Below are positions 24,100 to 40,300 of a stretch of DNA of 64,000 nucleotides, one piece after another. The notes beneath the pieces are model-generated. The model worked only from the letters and a program-made list of their open reading frames with translations. It did no database searches and was not told the DNA's origin. Origin of the DNA: Chlorokybus atmophyticus (lineage: Eukaryota > Streptophyta > Chlorokybophyceae > Chlorokybales > Chlorokybaceae); NCBI GenBank assembly GCA_009103225.1, contig RHPI01003156.1, positions 953,339-1,017,338 of the forward strand, written 5' to 3'. The first letter of the stretch is position 1, and every line of letters begins with the position of its first letter. Position numbers and translations under genes: made by a program.

Positions 24100-26025
24100 A
24101 TGCTGCGTTCAACTCTTGATCAAGGCAAGGAGGCGGGCATGCACACCGACAACATGCACATCGACGCTTTGCCCGGCGAGCTGCTGCGGGAGGTGCTCTC
24201 GCACCTGCCCTTCAGCAACGACCTGGGACGCTGCGCCTGCGTCTGCCGCGGATGGAGGCGGCTGGAGGAGAAGGAGGAGGAGGAGGAGAAGGAGAAGGAG
24301 GGGGAAGAGGAGCTTAGAAGGAAAGGAACGGAGGAAAGCGACGGAGCAAGAGGGAGTGGAAGGGGAGAGAAGGGGAGAGAAGTTGTTGTTAAAGCGGATC
24401 TGCCTGAAGGAATTCCCTGCAGCAGTCCAGGTGCGCTTGGTCACAGCTTAAACAGTAGCACGCATAGTTTCCACTGCTGCACACGTCCACAGCTGCACTG
24501 CATCTGCATGATGTGTGCGTGCATGCATGCGTGCACGCTCTGCTAGGGGCACTCGGCCAGCATGCATTTGACGCCAGTGCAAACGTGTCGTACTTTCAGA
24601 CATGTAGCATGCTAATCAGTCGGCGACTAGTTAGCAGGATAAGTCAGCGGCTGGCTAGCAGCTAGATGATATGGTAGCCAGCGAGCAGCTAGCTCAGTTG
24701 TACACTTATTTTTTTTGGTTGGTTGTTTACTACCAGCGGCAGCAGCTTTAGTTTCCTAGCAGTTACCTTGTTCAGCAATCAGCTGCGGAAGAACTGCATG
24801 GTTGCAAGCCCTTAATGTGCGCAATCCCAGTCTGTATGTGAAGTTGTTTGCGCTGTCTTGTTAGGCCAGGAAAAGAAGTTGTTCAAAACTGTACCAAGCA
24901 CTACGTCTTTACATTTCAGCGGCGCTCTCGTGCAGGTGCGAAACAAGGAGGGCAGACCATACTGCATTTTGTACACGCAGTACCGGCAGTCACACCTATC
25001 ACCCATGCGAGAGCGCACGCAACCTAGATCGGCCGCTTACCTATACTTGTTGCACATCGAGTATGAAGGAAGAGTCATATACTCCAACCACGCAGACGAT
25101 GTAAGTTGTCAGTTGGCTTGATTATTTATATATATTTATTTATTTGCGCATGTGCTGCATGTTGCATGTTCAACGTGCGACATGTAATGGTATTGAGCAC
25201 ACATGCTCCTTCATGCCATGCAATGTATCATGCCCGTGCATAATGCGCTATGAGGTCAAGGGTTAGGCTCTATTGGCTTTGTCCTGCATGCACACCTGCG
25301 CATCAAGCATGCCTTCACAGCAGGGAAGGCCCAGGTTTTCAATCAGAGAGCAGGACAAACAAAGGGGAAGTGTGCCAGGACACATGGCATGAATGCAACA
25401 ATTGCAATGAAGCATTGCAACAGCGCCNNNNNNNNNNNNNNNNNNNNNNNNNNNNNNNNNNNNNNNNNNNNNNNNNNNNNNNNNNNNNNNNNNNCGTTTC
25501 GGCCTACCTATATGCATTTGCATATGAAGATAGCTTATGGCTTTCCTTCCATTGCATACACAGGTCGAGGGGCTTGGCAAGGACTCCAAAGGGTGCTCGC
25601 TGTTTATGAAGCAAGATGCAGACATAGCTGCTGCCATTCAAGCCTTAGTGTTCGTCATCCTCAAGAGCGACAGCAAAATGGTCTGTTTGACAAGAACAAC
25701 ACGCGCGCGCCGGTTCCAGTTCCGCCCATTTGCAGAGAATTCCTCAGAACTTGAACGGGACGACCACGTTGGGGCCTGGCAACTCATCAGACTTCCCGGT
25801 TATGATTGGATGGTTGTGCGTTGGGAAAGCAATGCGGTGCCGTTCGGTGCGGATTTTTCGTTCCTGGCAATGTATCTCGACGTTGACGAGGACGTGGAGT
25901 CGCACAAAGGTCCAGCATACCGAGCACCACATCATGCGCCGTTACTGGCTTGCAAGGGTGCGTGTGTCTGCAAGAAGAACTCAGTCACGCGAGTGGAAGG
26001 AGCATTTGGAATGCATCCTGTGTAG
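24100..26025 (+). CDS. F-box protein gene, copy 1 (possibly damaged)
   Basis: The ATG at 24100 (or 24139) opens a short leader and an F-box N-terminus: DALPGELLREVLSHLPF, DLGRCACVCRGWRRL. A GAG/GGA-rich acidic stretch follows. The continuation ...RICLKEFPAAVQ lies in another frame, offset by one, whereas in the copy at 27.9 kb both parts share one frame. A frame slip in the purine repeat, real or from assembly, is therefore likely. Downstream coding exons include about 24850-25100 (RNKEGRPYCILYTQY, AYLYLLHIEYEGRVIYSNHADD, then a GTAAGT donor) and 25564-26025 (GCSLFMKQDAD, LPGYDWMVVRWES, stop). Middle exons could not be placed, and a 67-base gap (25428-25494) falls in an intron. The C-terminal domain is not recognised; substrate recognition is the usual role of that part of F-box proteins. 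Confidence 0.6.
25428..25494. other. Assembly gap (67 N)
   Basis: A run of 67 unknown bases inside the presumed last intron of the copy-1 F-box gene. It does not interrupt a recognised exon. Confidence 1.
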
Positions 26026-27908
26026 CAGTGCTGTAATGTGGCACTAACCGAGCTCGGTGATGGTGGTCGTGATGGATGCTTCAATGTGCTGTGAGCGATG
26101 TGTCCTAGGCAAAGTTGATTGATAAACATGTCTTGCGTTGGTGCTGCGCTTGAACAGTGAGCAAACAAGTGGCCACAACCTGCTGCGTTTTCTGGTTGCA
26201 AGAAGCAAATTCAATGTAGTCTGTTCAGGTTACTCGATTGCACATCAGTGCATGGCGTTCCTGGAGCATTAGGTAGGGCAGCTTGGAGCAGGTACATCTG
26301 CCTGCAACTGCTTACACCTGTGTCCAAGTTGCAATGGGTTTGCATCACGGCATTGTTAGCAGCACACAGGATTGGTAATGACAGAGTTGGGTGCATACCA
26401 AGCAGCACAACGGATGGCAAGCTGAGGCAGCTTCAAGCACTGGCATTGCCGCAAGCTAGCACGTTTCCCAGCAACACGTGTTGAAGACAACATTGCGCGA
26501 TTAGTTCACACGGTTATGGTGTTACTTCACAATCCTCTGCAAAGCGCATATTGCCATCTGTGCACCAAGACCGCACTCGATGGCTCCATGTTACACTATC
26601 TGTTGCACGGAAATACACAAGTTGATAGACGCTGCACCAACTTAGCATCAACCGCACCAGACTTACCCACAATGGCTGTCTTCTGCGCGGCAACGATAAA
26701 ATCAATACATGCACAATCTGCACACTGGCCTCAGCAGCCACATGGTACAGTATCTTGGCAATGGCCACAGGTAGACAGGGGTGCTGGTTAAAGCATACAC
26801 ACGCATGTTTCTCCTGCCACCAGCATCTCCTCCTGCTGCTCCCACAGCCAGGGGCGTGGAGGAGAACACTGTCACACTCAAGTCTAGTCGAACCACCGTC
26901 ACGCTGCGTGAAGCAAATGTTACACATTCAACCTTGCAGCTCTGAGCAGCGCTAAGGTGACACCTTGCGCTGCTGTTGGCAGGCGGAGGTGGAGGAGGGG
27001 GAGGCGGAGGAGGCTGTGGAGAAAGCTGGAAGCTTCGCTTACCGTGCTGAGCGCTGGCGAGGCTGGAGGCGCTGTGAGCGACCGATCAGCACGGACACCG
27101 ACTAGAAGGGCTGCGGCAGCAATTGCTGCTGTGCGCAGTAAGCCTCGCTGAAGCCGGTATGTTTGTTGGTGTATTGTTATGTTGCAGGCATTGCTTAACA
27201 ACAATCGTGTGATGGTTGGCAACCAGCACGTGACTCACCAAACAAGCGATACAATGCAAGCACATGTGCAGAGCAATGCAGTCCATGCAAGGGATGACAG
27301 CAAGAGCGTAGCCCGTCGTTGCCGTGGTGGTGTGAGCGCAGCGTGCATATACAATGTCGCTTGCATGCAGTGCATAAATCGTGCTTGAGTGTTGCTTCTG
27401 CTCGCTTAAACGTGTACACGTGCGCATGCTTGGGCTTTACGTTTAGCGTAAGCGTTAAAGAGGCAACCAGTATCACCGCTGCGTGGGCCCTACTGAGCAT
27501 CATCACCTGCTCATACCCACTTAAAGTAAACGCAAACTATGATGTAGTAGTATGCAGATAGTACCAGAACTACCCGCCCAACGGTTACTGCTGATCTCTG
27601 CTAATACTACCCTCAGGAGTTGTTTGTTTACTGAACCAGTTGGAGATGCCACCACCACTGCTGCTCCTCAATCATGCTATTAATGTCGAGCCACACCCGC
27701 TGTGCTTGCACACACACCAACAGCCTGTAAGGGGCTCTTACTCTTTGCCACCATGTATGCGATTGGCAGCTTAGCAGCCGCACTGTGCACCGCTTTGCGT
27801 GCTCACACCTGCAGAGCCTCTCAGTTAATTACTTTACTGTAGGCGTATTGTCTGTACGCAGCTTGAGCTTCGCCAACCACTGCTCATTCCGCTTGCTTCT
27901 TACCTTGA
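26026..27908. other. Spacer between the two F-box copies
   Basis: The left part (to about 26530) is the 3' flank of copy 1 and is recognisably duplicated after copy 2. A segment at 26984-27106, preceded by a CAG acceptor-like site, encodes an acidic then Arg/Trp-rich peptide (AEVEEGEAEEAVEKAGSF...) ending in a stop. It could be an orphan exon but nothing joins to it. The rest shows no supported gene. Confidence 0.4.
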
Positions 27909-29656
27909 GTGGAAAAAGGCGGACGAAGAGCAGACAGGAGTGCATGCGCTATACACGCATTGCCTGGCGAGCTGCTGCGGGAGGTGCTCTCTCGCTTGCT
28001 TTGCGAGAACGACCTGGGACGCTGCGCTTGCGTCTGCCGTGCCTGGAGGCGGCTGCTTGAGAAAGAGGGGGAGGAGGAGCTTGAACACGAAGAGAAAGGG
28101 ATGGAGGCAAGCAAGGAGGACGCAGTGGAAGGGCATAGAAGGCGAGAGAAGCTGTGGAGGCGGATCTGCCTGAAGGGATTCCCTGCAGCTGTTCGGGTGC
28201 GATTGGTCACGGCATGCACAGTTCCCCCTGCTGACTACTACGACTGTGATTGCATGCGTGTGTGCGCTCTACAAGGGGCACTCGTACAGCATGTGGCGCA
28301 AGTGCAACCCGGTTGGCATATCACGTCATCAAGCACGCAGCACGCTAGTCAACCAGCTGGTTACTTGGTACATAGCAACGAGATGGTATGCTAGTCTACA
28401 AATATACAAACTATTTGTTGTGTCACAAAAACCAGCAGCTGTAGCTTCCCTGCAGTTACCTTGTCCAGTGCGGGCAGCTGCTGAAGAACTGTATTGAGTT
28501 CAAGACCACATTGTGTGCAATCTGGTCTCTAGATAAGGTTCGCGGTGTCAATAGGCCTTGAAACTACGCAGTGTTCACATCTGGACCAAGTCTGATATAA
28601 GCACTGCAAACTGGTACCGGGTGCGTGTAGGTGTGCAACAAGGTGGGCGAATCATATCAGATGTTTTACAGGCAGTATCGGCAGTCACACCTACTATAGT
28701 ATCCCCCATGGGAAAGCACTCGCTGTGCGCATATCAGACAGTTACCTTTACTTGTTGCGCATCAAGCACAACGGGAAATATGTGTACTGCATGGTTGGAG
28801 TAGTACTCCACCCATGCAGACGAGGTAAGATGCGTTGGTTGTCAACCGAGTCACTTGTGCATGCTGCATGTTACTACATCTTACTACACTTTCACGTGCA
28901 ACAGATACTGGTCAGCAGTGCGTGCTCACTACCAGGTGAGCATGCATACTGCCATGCAATGCGTTATGAGGTCATTGGGCAATTCTCGGTTGGCTTTGCC
29001 CATGCACACCCGCACACCAAGCACGCATGCACTGCAGTGAGTGGCCAGGTTTGCAACATGAGCAAGAGCAAAGCGGGGAACTGAACCAGCATACAACACA
29101 TGCCATGAGAACAGAGTTGCAATGCAGCCATATGATAGCGGGGTGGGGTTTTTGATGTTTTGCAAGTGTAACCACTGCACCTTGGAAGGTGCTAATCTCT
29201 TTCCTTATGTTGCACATACAGCTGGGCGAGCTTGGCAAAGGCTTCACAGGATGCTCGCTCTTTATGAAACAATTTGCTGACATGCCTGCTGCCATGCAAG
29301 CATCAGTGTTTAATCCATTCGCAAGAGCGACAACAAAATGGCGTGTTTGACAAGAACAACCAGCGCTCGCCAGTCAAGGATTGGCTCATTTGGGGAGGAT
29401 GATACGGAACCTGAACAAGAAGACCACATTGGGGCCTGGGCATCCTCGTTTCCCGGACGATGGTATTATGAGCGTCTACTGGAGTGGTAATGCAGTGCCG
29501 TTGAGTGTGGATGCTGCAAGCTTGATGTTGGTCTTCCGCGTTGAGATGGTGGAGAGTGCCACGCGGGTCAAGCATTCTGCGCACCGCGGTGTGCTCTGCT
29601 ATTGTATTAAGAAGTTGATGTGGTTTCAACGGGAGATTAGACGTGCCACGAGTTGA
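27909..29656 (+). pseudogene. Decayed duplicate of the F-box gene (copy 2)
   Basis: This matches copy 1 along its length by eye. The first exon still reads in one frame: LPGELLREVLSRL, DLGRCACVCRAWRRLL, a Glu-rich segment and RICLKGFPAAVRV. The middle exons are degraded: the part matching RNKEGRPYCILYTQYRQSH is out of frame, although AYQTVTFT and YLYLLRIKHNGKYVYC survive. The last exon (from about 29223, GFTGCSLFMKQFADMPAAMQ) has a 2-base net insertion relative to copy 1 after 29306 and stops early. The GTAAG donor and CAG acceptor positions of copy 1 are recognisable. Transcription cannot be judged. A shortened F-box-only protein from exon 1 cannot be excluded. Confidence 0.72.
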
Positions 29657-29877
29657 GGCATGAACATTTGGAAGCCATTCTTTGCAACAACGCTGTGTTG
29701 GCATTGACCACCGGTTTGGTGCAATGTGCTGTCAGCGAAGTGTTATAGGTACAGTTGCGTATATATGCCGTGCGCTTGTGTAAGAATGGCGAGCAAACCA
29801 ATGCGGCCATAGCCTGCTCCTCCTTGTTGCAAGCAAGCTCGCCTTAGTTTGTTCATGTTGTTGGACTAGACATTTGT

Positions 29878-29938
29878 GTTGCAGTGTTGCAGTAATCATT
29901 ACATGACTGCCATGTAGTGATTATTGTAACACTGCAAC
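29878..29938. repeat. 28-bp-arm hairpin in the copy-2 3' flank
   Basis: Arms 29878-29905 and 29911-29938 are inverted copies with a 5-nt loop. Three differences, all of which would be G-U pairs in RNA. The matching place in the copy-1 flank (about 26235-26265) lacks the hairpin. Confidence 0.88.
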
Positions 29939-30026
29939 TCCATGGCATACTTGGAGCAAAAGTTAGCGCTGCTTGCAGCAGGTACAGCCATGGAAAGTGC
30001 TTATAACCCAACTTGGATTCTGATTC

Positions 30027-30063
30027 ATAGTGACGACTTGGGCTGAGCCCAAGTCGTTACTAT
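30027..30063. repeat. 17-bp-arm hairpin in the copy-2 3' flank
   Basis: Arms 30027-30043 and 30047-30063 with a 3-nt loop (TGA) and one G-U type difference. The copy-1 flank near 26325-26345 aligns across this place without it. Confidence 0.85.
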
Positions 30064-32335
30064 AAATTTGCATTACGGCAGGCTGTGGGAGTAGCATCCT
30101 TGACAAGTGAATCTAATACCTTCAACCACCACATCACATGCAAGCAAGTAAGACAGTTTAAGCACATGCATTGCCACATGCTACTAGCTAGTAGCACGCG
30201 CTGTACGCACTGCTAGTATAGCACGCACTGCCCAACAACATAGCCCAACAACTTGTTAGAAACGGCGTTTGACGGTTAGTTCACATGGGTTGCTTTGTGC
30301 ACTAACACGTGGCTTCGTGTAACCGTACGTGTTGCACGTAGTTACTTCAGTTGATAGGCTGTGCATCTACTTCGACATTAAACAACCTTAAACTCGCAAC
30401 GGCTGCCTGCAGGTGCGCAGCAAGAGACAATCAACACTTCCTGCATGCTTTGGTGGCCGCCGAACATCCGGCAACATACGCAATGTCCATGCTGCAATAC
30501 AGCTCTGCTTTGCATCAAGATGTAAAGTCATGCAGGTGTAAGTGATGAAATGTCACCACGATGGCAGCAAGCCAATGTCGAGCTTTAATGGTGCGCTCGG
30601 TGGTGAAGCTGTCGATAACTAAGTGATGCCTATCTTGCATCCACTTGCCGTTTAAACCGTTTGACTATCGGACAAGTAGTCCGATAGTTCGACGGTTCTG
30701 CCCCTTTGATGTTATGCCACAAGTTTATCATGGTCTTTCAATTGTGCACAGTATGCAAATGCATATTGCCTGCATGCATGTGCATGTGCATGTGCATGGG
30801 TAAGTGGCTTGCAACTTGCATGTGGTATCGCATGTGGGAGTGTGCACAACCTCTGATTTGAGTGTTGTATTGTTGGTTAGACACTCTGACATAAAGTGTC
30901 GTACGATGTTAGCCTTGCGGTTGCAACCGATAGCTATTTGCGTGCACACCCTACATAGGGTGCCTAGCTTCCAGGTGTTACAAGGGCTCGTCCCGTGCCA
31001 CTCTACTAGGGCGGGGGCAATGTATGTGTGGCATGGGGCGTGAGGGTCTTCAGCTGGTGGTGAGCTTACGATCATATTTGGCTCTATTACATATGATATG
31101 TGGTGCACTGCACCTCATAATTGATGTTCAGAACAGCAGATGCACTCGCAAGCGGCTATATATAACAATGCATGTCAAAATCAATCAACTTCTCATCGGT
31201 GATCGTACACTACCAACACGCATCAAACTTGTATCGATGCAGGTCCTTGAGTATACACGCAACACACTTGCATGCACTCATGTGAGCTTAGCCTTTATGT
31301 ACACTTGAAATGCTGTAAGACTTTAAATCTCGCAAGTTGCAGCTTGTACACGGACTCGAGTGCAGTAGAATGAATGCGCAGCACCTTGAGAATGTTGATT
31401 GGATCAGCTGCCAGGCTGATGCAAACTTCCATTCGCGGGCGCGTGAAGAATCACGAGCCAGGATCCATGATTGGTGATTCAGGTCACCTGAAACAGGCTG
31501 AAAGCGCCCTCGACTTATGGCACCGCGGGACGGTCATAGTGGCCGGCGTACCGAAATCAACCTGAGGCCTGACCTATGCTTCCTCAATGCTAGCCGGCAG
31601 CGATCGGCGACTGTCTCCGACGCCGTTGTTGGCATGACTACCGGTCACAACTGCAACACCAAAAACTGGCCGGTACAGGACGGTGCTTTTGTCTACCGGC
31701 TGAAAGCCGGCAGAGCGCCGTCACGACCCGCCGGTCGCGCTACAGACAGTCACCGTTTCGGGGATCTTCCCCAGTCATGTTCTATTGCTCAGGAGCTCGT
31801 TTGAGGTCAATAAATGGCATAGACGTGGGCGGAGGTTGGCTGAGCAAACAGCGTTAGGTTCGGTTTAGCTAACCGATATTTTGGACGAAGGCGCTGCTGG
31901 GGCAGTGTGCCGTGGCCTGGGCGGCGACGGCAGCAGCGGCGGCGGCGGCGGTGATTAAGGCGTGTTTGCAGCTGACATTTATGTGTCATTTGTGCTTCAG
32001 AGCTTTGGCATGAGCAGAATTCAGTCGGTAATTGACGTTTCGGCTGGTTGGGTGAGCTGCATGCGTGTGCATGGGACACTGGTTGCCAGTCCGCAACAAG
32101 CTTGTCACTGCAGCCGTGTTGCCATGTACATTGTTGTAGTTGGTCAATACAAGTTACCTCATGAACAACTGGGTGGTATAGAGTCAGCATGCAAACTGAC
32201 TGTGACAGTGGGTTGATAAATCGTTGTGCATTGCTTGCAGGGAGCTGTGTGTTGTCCACTACTAAAGGATTGAACAGCTGAGCGCTGAATTGAGGTTGAG
32301 CTGTGCTGTGCGGAGTCTTCAAACAGCCGTTTACA
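30064..32335. other. 2.3-kb stretch without a supported gene
   Basis: The left part (to about 30350) is the end of the duplicated F-box 3' flank. A third hairpin lies at 30655-30697. A (TGCATG)n-like run lies at 30771-30800. Sequence at 31500-31790 is GC-rich with repeated CCGG words, and 31870-31960 contains a (GGC)n run, perhaps the transporter promoter or first noncoding exon. No conserved frame was found. Confidence 0.45.
30655..30697. repeat. 19-bp-arm hairpin
   Basis: Arms 30655-30673 and 30679-30697, loop AAGTA, with a 3-nt internal mismatch block. It is intergenic, downstream of the copy-2 F-box locus. Confidence 0.8.
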
Positions 32336-36281
<3,946 letters not shown>

Positions 36282-37390
36282 TGCTCAGAGTCTACAGTCG
36301 TGTGCTAATGCTAGTATTATTGCCATGTACATACAGTGATGAAGGCATTGTTAGACAGTCGTAGCACATTATGTTTGGTGTTTATGTAATAAGGTCCAGA
36401 CTGGTTTATTCATGGGTGTACAGCTGCGACCGGTACTGCTGTGTGAATGCACTGTCATCATTGATTTTGTTGTGATTCGATGGGAGTGCTTGCAACTGTT
36501 ACGAAAACATGCGTCAATTTCATGCACAGATATCAGACCTTCACCTCATAGGCTAGGCTGGGTGACAGCTCTGTTGAAGTAAAGACCAAGGTATGGTCTG
36601 CATCAGCACGCAACCGGCGTACAGAGAGCCAAAATGGTTCAGGGATGGTCAGCTGTGTCTGAACAGTGCCTGAAGTGTGTAAAGCTCCACGCCTGCATAT
36701 GGAAAATAGAGGGGCCCCCAATCAACATACAGACTGCATACACGTCATCAACAACAACAAGCCATACAACAGCTACAACTAGGGGGCCTGGTCTAAGTGC
36801 AAGTGCTGGAACGACTGGCAGGCAGGCAGGCAGGCAAGGACCGATGAGAAGGAAGGGTTGTACGTGCAATGGAGCAGTCACAGGTACAAATTCAAGAGTG
36901 CAAGATGCGTGCATGTGCAAGCGCAGGAGTCCACACAAAGTCATTCGCAAAGGCAGAAGCAAGACCCTAAGACATCCAGGGGCTCAGCGCTGTTAGATAG
37001 ACCTCAGCTAGGTAGACCCTAAGCTAGACCACAACCAATGGACATGGCATGAGAAACGCGGGCAGAAAGGGCAGGGCAGAGCAATGAAGGTGTGTAACTC
37101 TTTTATTTTGTGCAGGCACACTGCGGAAAGCTGCAGCTGTCACGGACAGGTTAAGACATCGCATCTTAGTCGCGCACACTATCCCAGCAATTTCTTGTTG
37201 TCAGCTTTTGCGCCAAGACGGCAGGGGTGCAACACGTCTGGTTGGCATCAGTTGTCAAAGAACACTACCAACAATTCGCCTTGCTACAACAGTAACTTTT
37301 CCAACAACGAACCTGAAAGTCAATGACAATGAATGGAATCTAAATGTTGCAGTCAACAGGGCCGAGGTAGTTACTGTGGTAACCCCATCG
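36282..37390. other. Convergent spacer after the transporter
   Basis: Lies between the 3' ends of the transporter (+) and the coiled-coil gene (-). A TGTAA motif at about 36386 may be the transporter polyadenylation signal. A (GGCA)n run lies near 36820-36836. No supported gene. Confidence 0.5.
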
Positions 37391-40300
37391 TCACACCTCT
37401 TGTAGTAAGTCAGCGCTAAGGGACGCCAGGTACTGCAACTGTTCAAGCACCTCATCTGAGGTACCAGCAACACTGACGTTGGGCTGCATACCATCAAGAA
37501 TATCTACATCTGCCAGCTGATGCCGCAAATGTCGGTTCGCTTGCTCTTCCATTAGCTCAACCCTGTCTGTGGCATGGAAGCCATCATCAGGAGCAGATGC
37601 GTAGTCTGCCACAACCCCTCTGGCAGGATGGGTCTGTGTGCGTCCAAATGGTGCACTGCTGGGCATCGCGGTGCGCAAGGCCTCTGTCATCACCGACTTA
37701 TTCGCTGTTTGTTTTCCTGTGAAAGCCACCTGCGTCCCGGCGTGTCTAACCTTCGCGTTGGGGCTTGCCTTATGATCATGGGTTGAAGCGTTGGCAGGTG
37801 TGCTCTACGCAGTATGTCTGTGAGCCGCAAGCACTTTGCAAATATCAAAGTTGTCATGATGAAATATACGGTACCTGCTGTGTGCGAGACTCGGCTTGGC
37901 GAACAGCAGCCATCAACGTGCTACGCTCTCGTCGCAATGCCAGCAGCTGCTTTTCCAAAGTAGCAATCTTGTTCTCCACCAACCTGCACAAATCAGCCAT
38001 CACTACAATGCTGCTTGCTTCTGCAAAGGACTGTTGCCAATCAAGCAGTGCTGCAACACATCCACGTGATACCATACCTATACTTTGCTTGTTCTGCCTC
38101 AGTCCGGCGGAGCTGATCCTTGTTGGCTGCGCTTTCCATGCGTTGGATGGCCAACAGAACCCTCGCGTTCTCCCGAGTCGTATTGTCAAGTTCACGACGC
38201 AGAAGCTCTACAACCTGTGTACATATATGCATGTAGGACACCATATGCACTTGTTCTGCACACACGTGGTGGTAAGGACACATGGAAGCCGAGGTTGGTC
38301 CACACCTTGCTGTGTTCTTGCTGCTGTTCCTGCATCTGCTGCTTGAACGACAGCTCGGTCGCGCGCACTGCCGCTGCCTCGCTGCGTCGCGCCGCCTCCG
38401 CCGTGGCAGTAGAGTGTCTCTGTACCCAACCAATTAGTCATTGTCGAACACCACCATCACCACCACACCACGAACAACAACAACATGAACAGCAGCCTCC
38501 AACATCACACGCAATGCAGGAAATGAAAAACCCGGCCAACCTGGAGCTGCTGCAACTCGCTGATGGTGTGTGCCAACGCCTTCTCGGACTTCTTCAACTC
38601 TTCCTGTCGCAAGTCATCGAAGATAACGCATGAGGGTCTGTTGCGTAATGAACATTACTACTACTGACACGTTCCCCACACGCTCAATGCAATAGCCAAA
38701 GACCTGAAGACGTTGTGTCTCTGCCTCAGCAGCTTCAGTGGCAGTTGCCTGCTCACGCAGCTGCTGTTCCAGAGACTCGATGTGTCGCTTCTGTTGCTGC
38801 AGTTGACTGGTATCTGCTCAGCACGCAAACAATTTCAAGACAACAAGCTCACACACAGCAGGACAGTCTACGCCCGACAGACTGCATGCAAAAGGGAGAC
38901 ATCATTCAACTCCACCTGTGAGTGCTTGTAGCCGACGCACCAATGCGGCGCGCTCGTCAGCTAGCTGGCGTGCCTCTTGCTCCCACACACTCGCCGAAGC
39001 CTAGTGCAAAGCGAGTTGGCGGCGATGCGAGCCCCAAGCATGCACTGTGCGCATAACTTACTGGCAGGGTATAATGCTATGGTTACACACCTGCGGTACA
39101 TATGCTGCAGAACCTGGCGTATCTGCTGATTCAGCCTTGGTATAATGAAATCCCAACGCAACAATCTGCATCTTGTCTTGCACACCTGCAGTCGTATGAA
39201 TGTTAACAATCATCTTGTTGTGTCACTAAAACAACAAGGATAAGTGATTATGTACTTGCCGTGATGGTGCGCACGCGGTGTGCTTGCATTGCGAAGGCTC
39301 CGACCACGCTTCATCAGTATGAGGTCTCGTGCCGCAAGAACTCTTCCTTTGCCAAACTGCAACCGTTGCGTAAACTCTGACATCCTGCGAAGCAGCACGA
39401 CCACAACCACATGTACCCTGGCCCTTCACCAAACTTACTGAACATAGTTATCTGCTTACATGATCAAGCAGCGCTACCGAGATGCCAATGTGTAGTGTGT
39501 GTATAATGAGGTATGTACCTTGTGACAGCAGCATTCATAGGTGCTTCCAGCCCCGCCACCCAATCGCTAAATAGCGAAAGGGCATTCTTGCAAGCTGCTT
39601 GCTGGGTAACCCAATTTGCTTGCAGCTGCCGCAGTTGCTTCCGCATGCCATCGCGTTCATCTAACGCTGTTGTGGACAGCCTAGCAAAGTAACTCACGGG
39701 TTTCAGCATAAGTAACTCAGCAGGGGACGAGATGCAAACAATTTCCTTTGATGGTGTTGCGTCACATAACCAACATGTGGATTTATAGCAGTGTTCACAG
39801 TTGGTTGGCAGCACTACCTGTGATTGATTCGCTCAGCATCCAACTCAGCCTTGAGAGCCGCAGTCCGCTGCTCGGACACCTGTCAGAAGCGTTTCCAATC
39901 AGTCTGGGATACAGCCATGTAGTTGCAATGTGAGAGCTCAAGAACCTGACAGCAACGTGTGCACGAATGTACCTGAAGTGCCCTTGCCAAAGCGGTTGCT
40001 TCAGCGCGAAGTTGCGTGACGGCGTCTTGATGCTGTTGATCGCGCTGCTTTGCAGCAAGCTGGCTCTTACGCTGCACTAGTAGCAGCTCAAACACCTGCC
40101 GAGCACCCGCAAATGTGCCATGACAGGGTGTTTTCGCACTCATGCCTTCAATGTGTTACCAAAGTACACAAACTGTATGCAGTCGAAATCATGTCGCATG
40201 GTACACGTTGCTATGTTTAAGTAGTAAAAATATGCAAAGGACCCCAGCATTCCAAACACTAAGCTACCTGTTTGCGCCAGCGTGTGAGCAGCAGCTCCTC

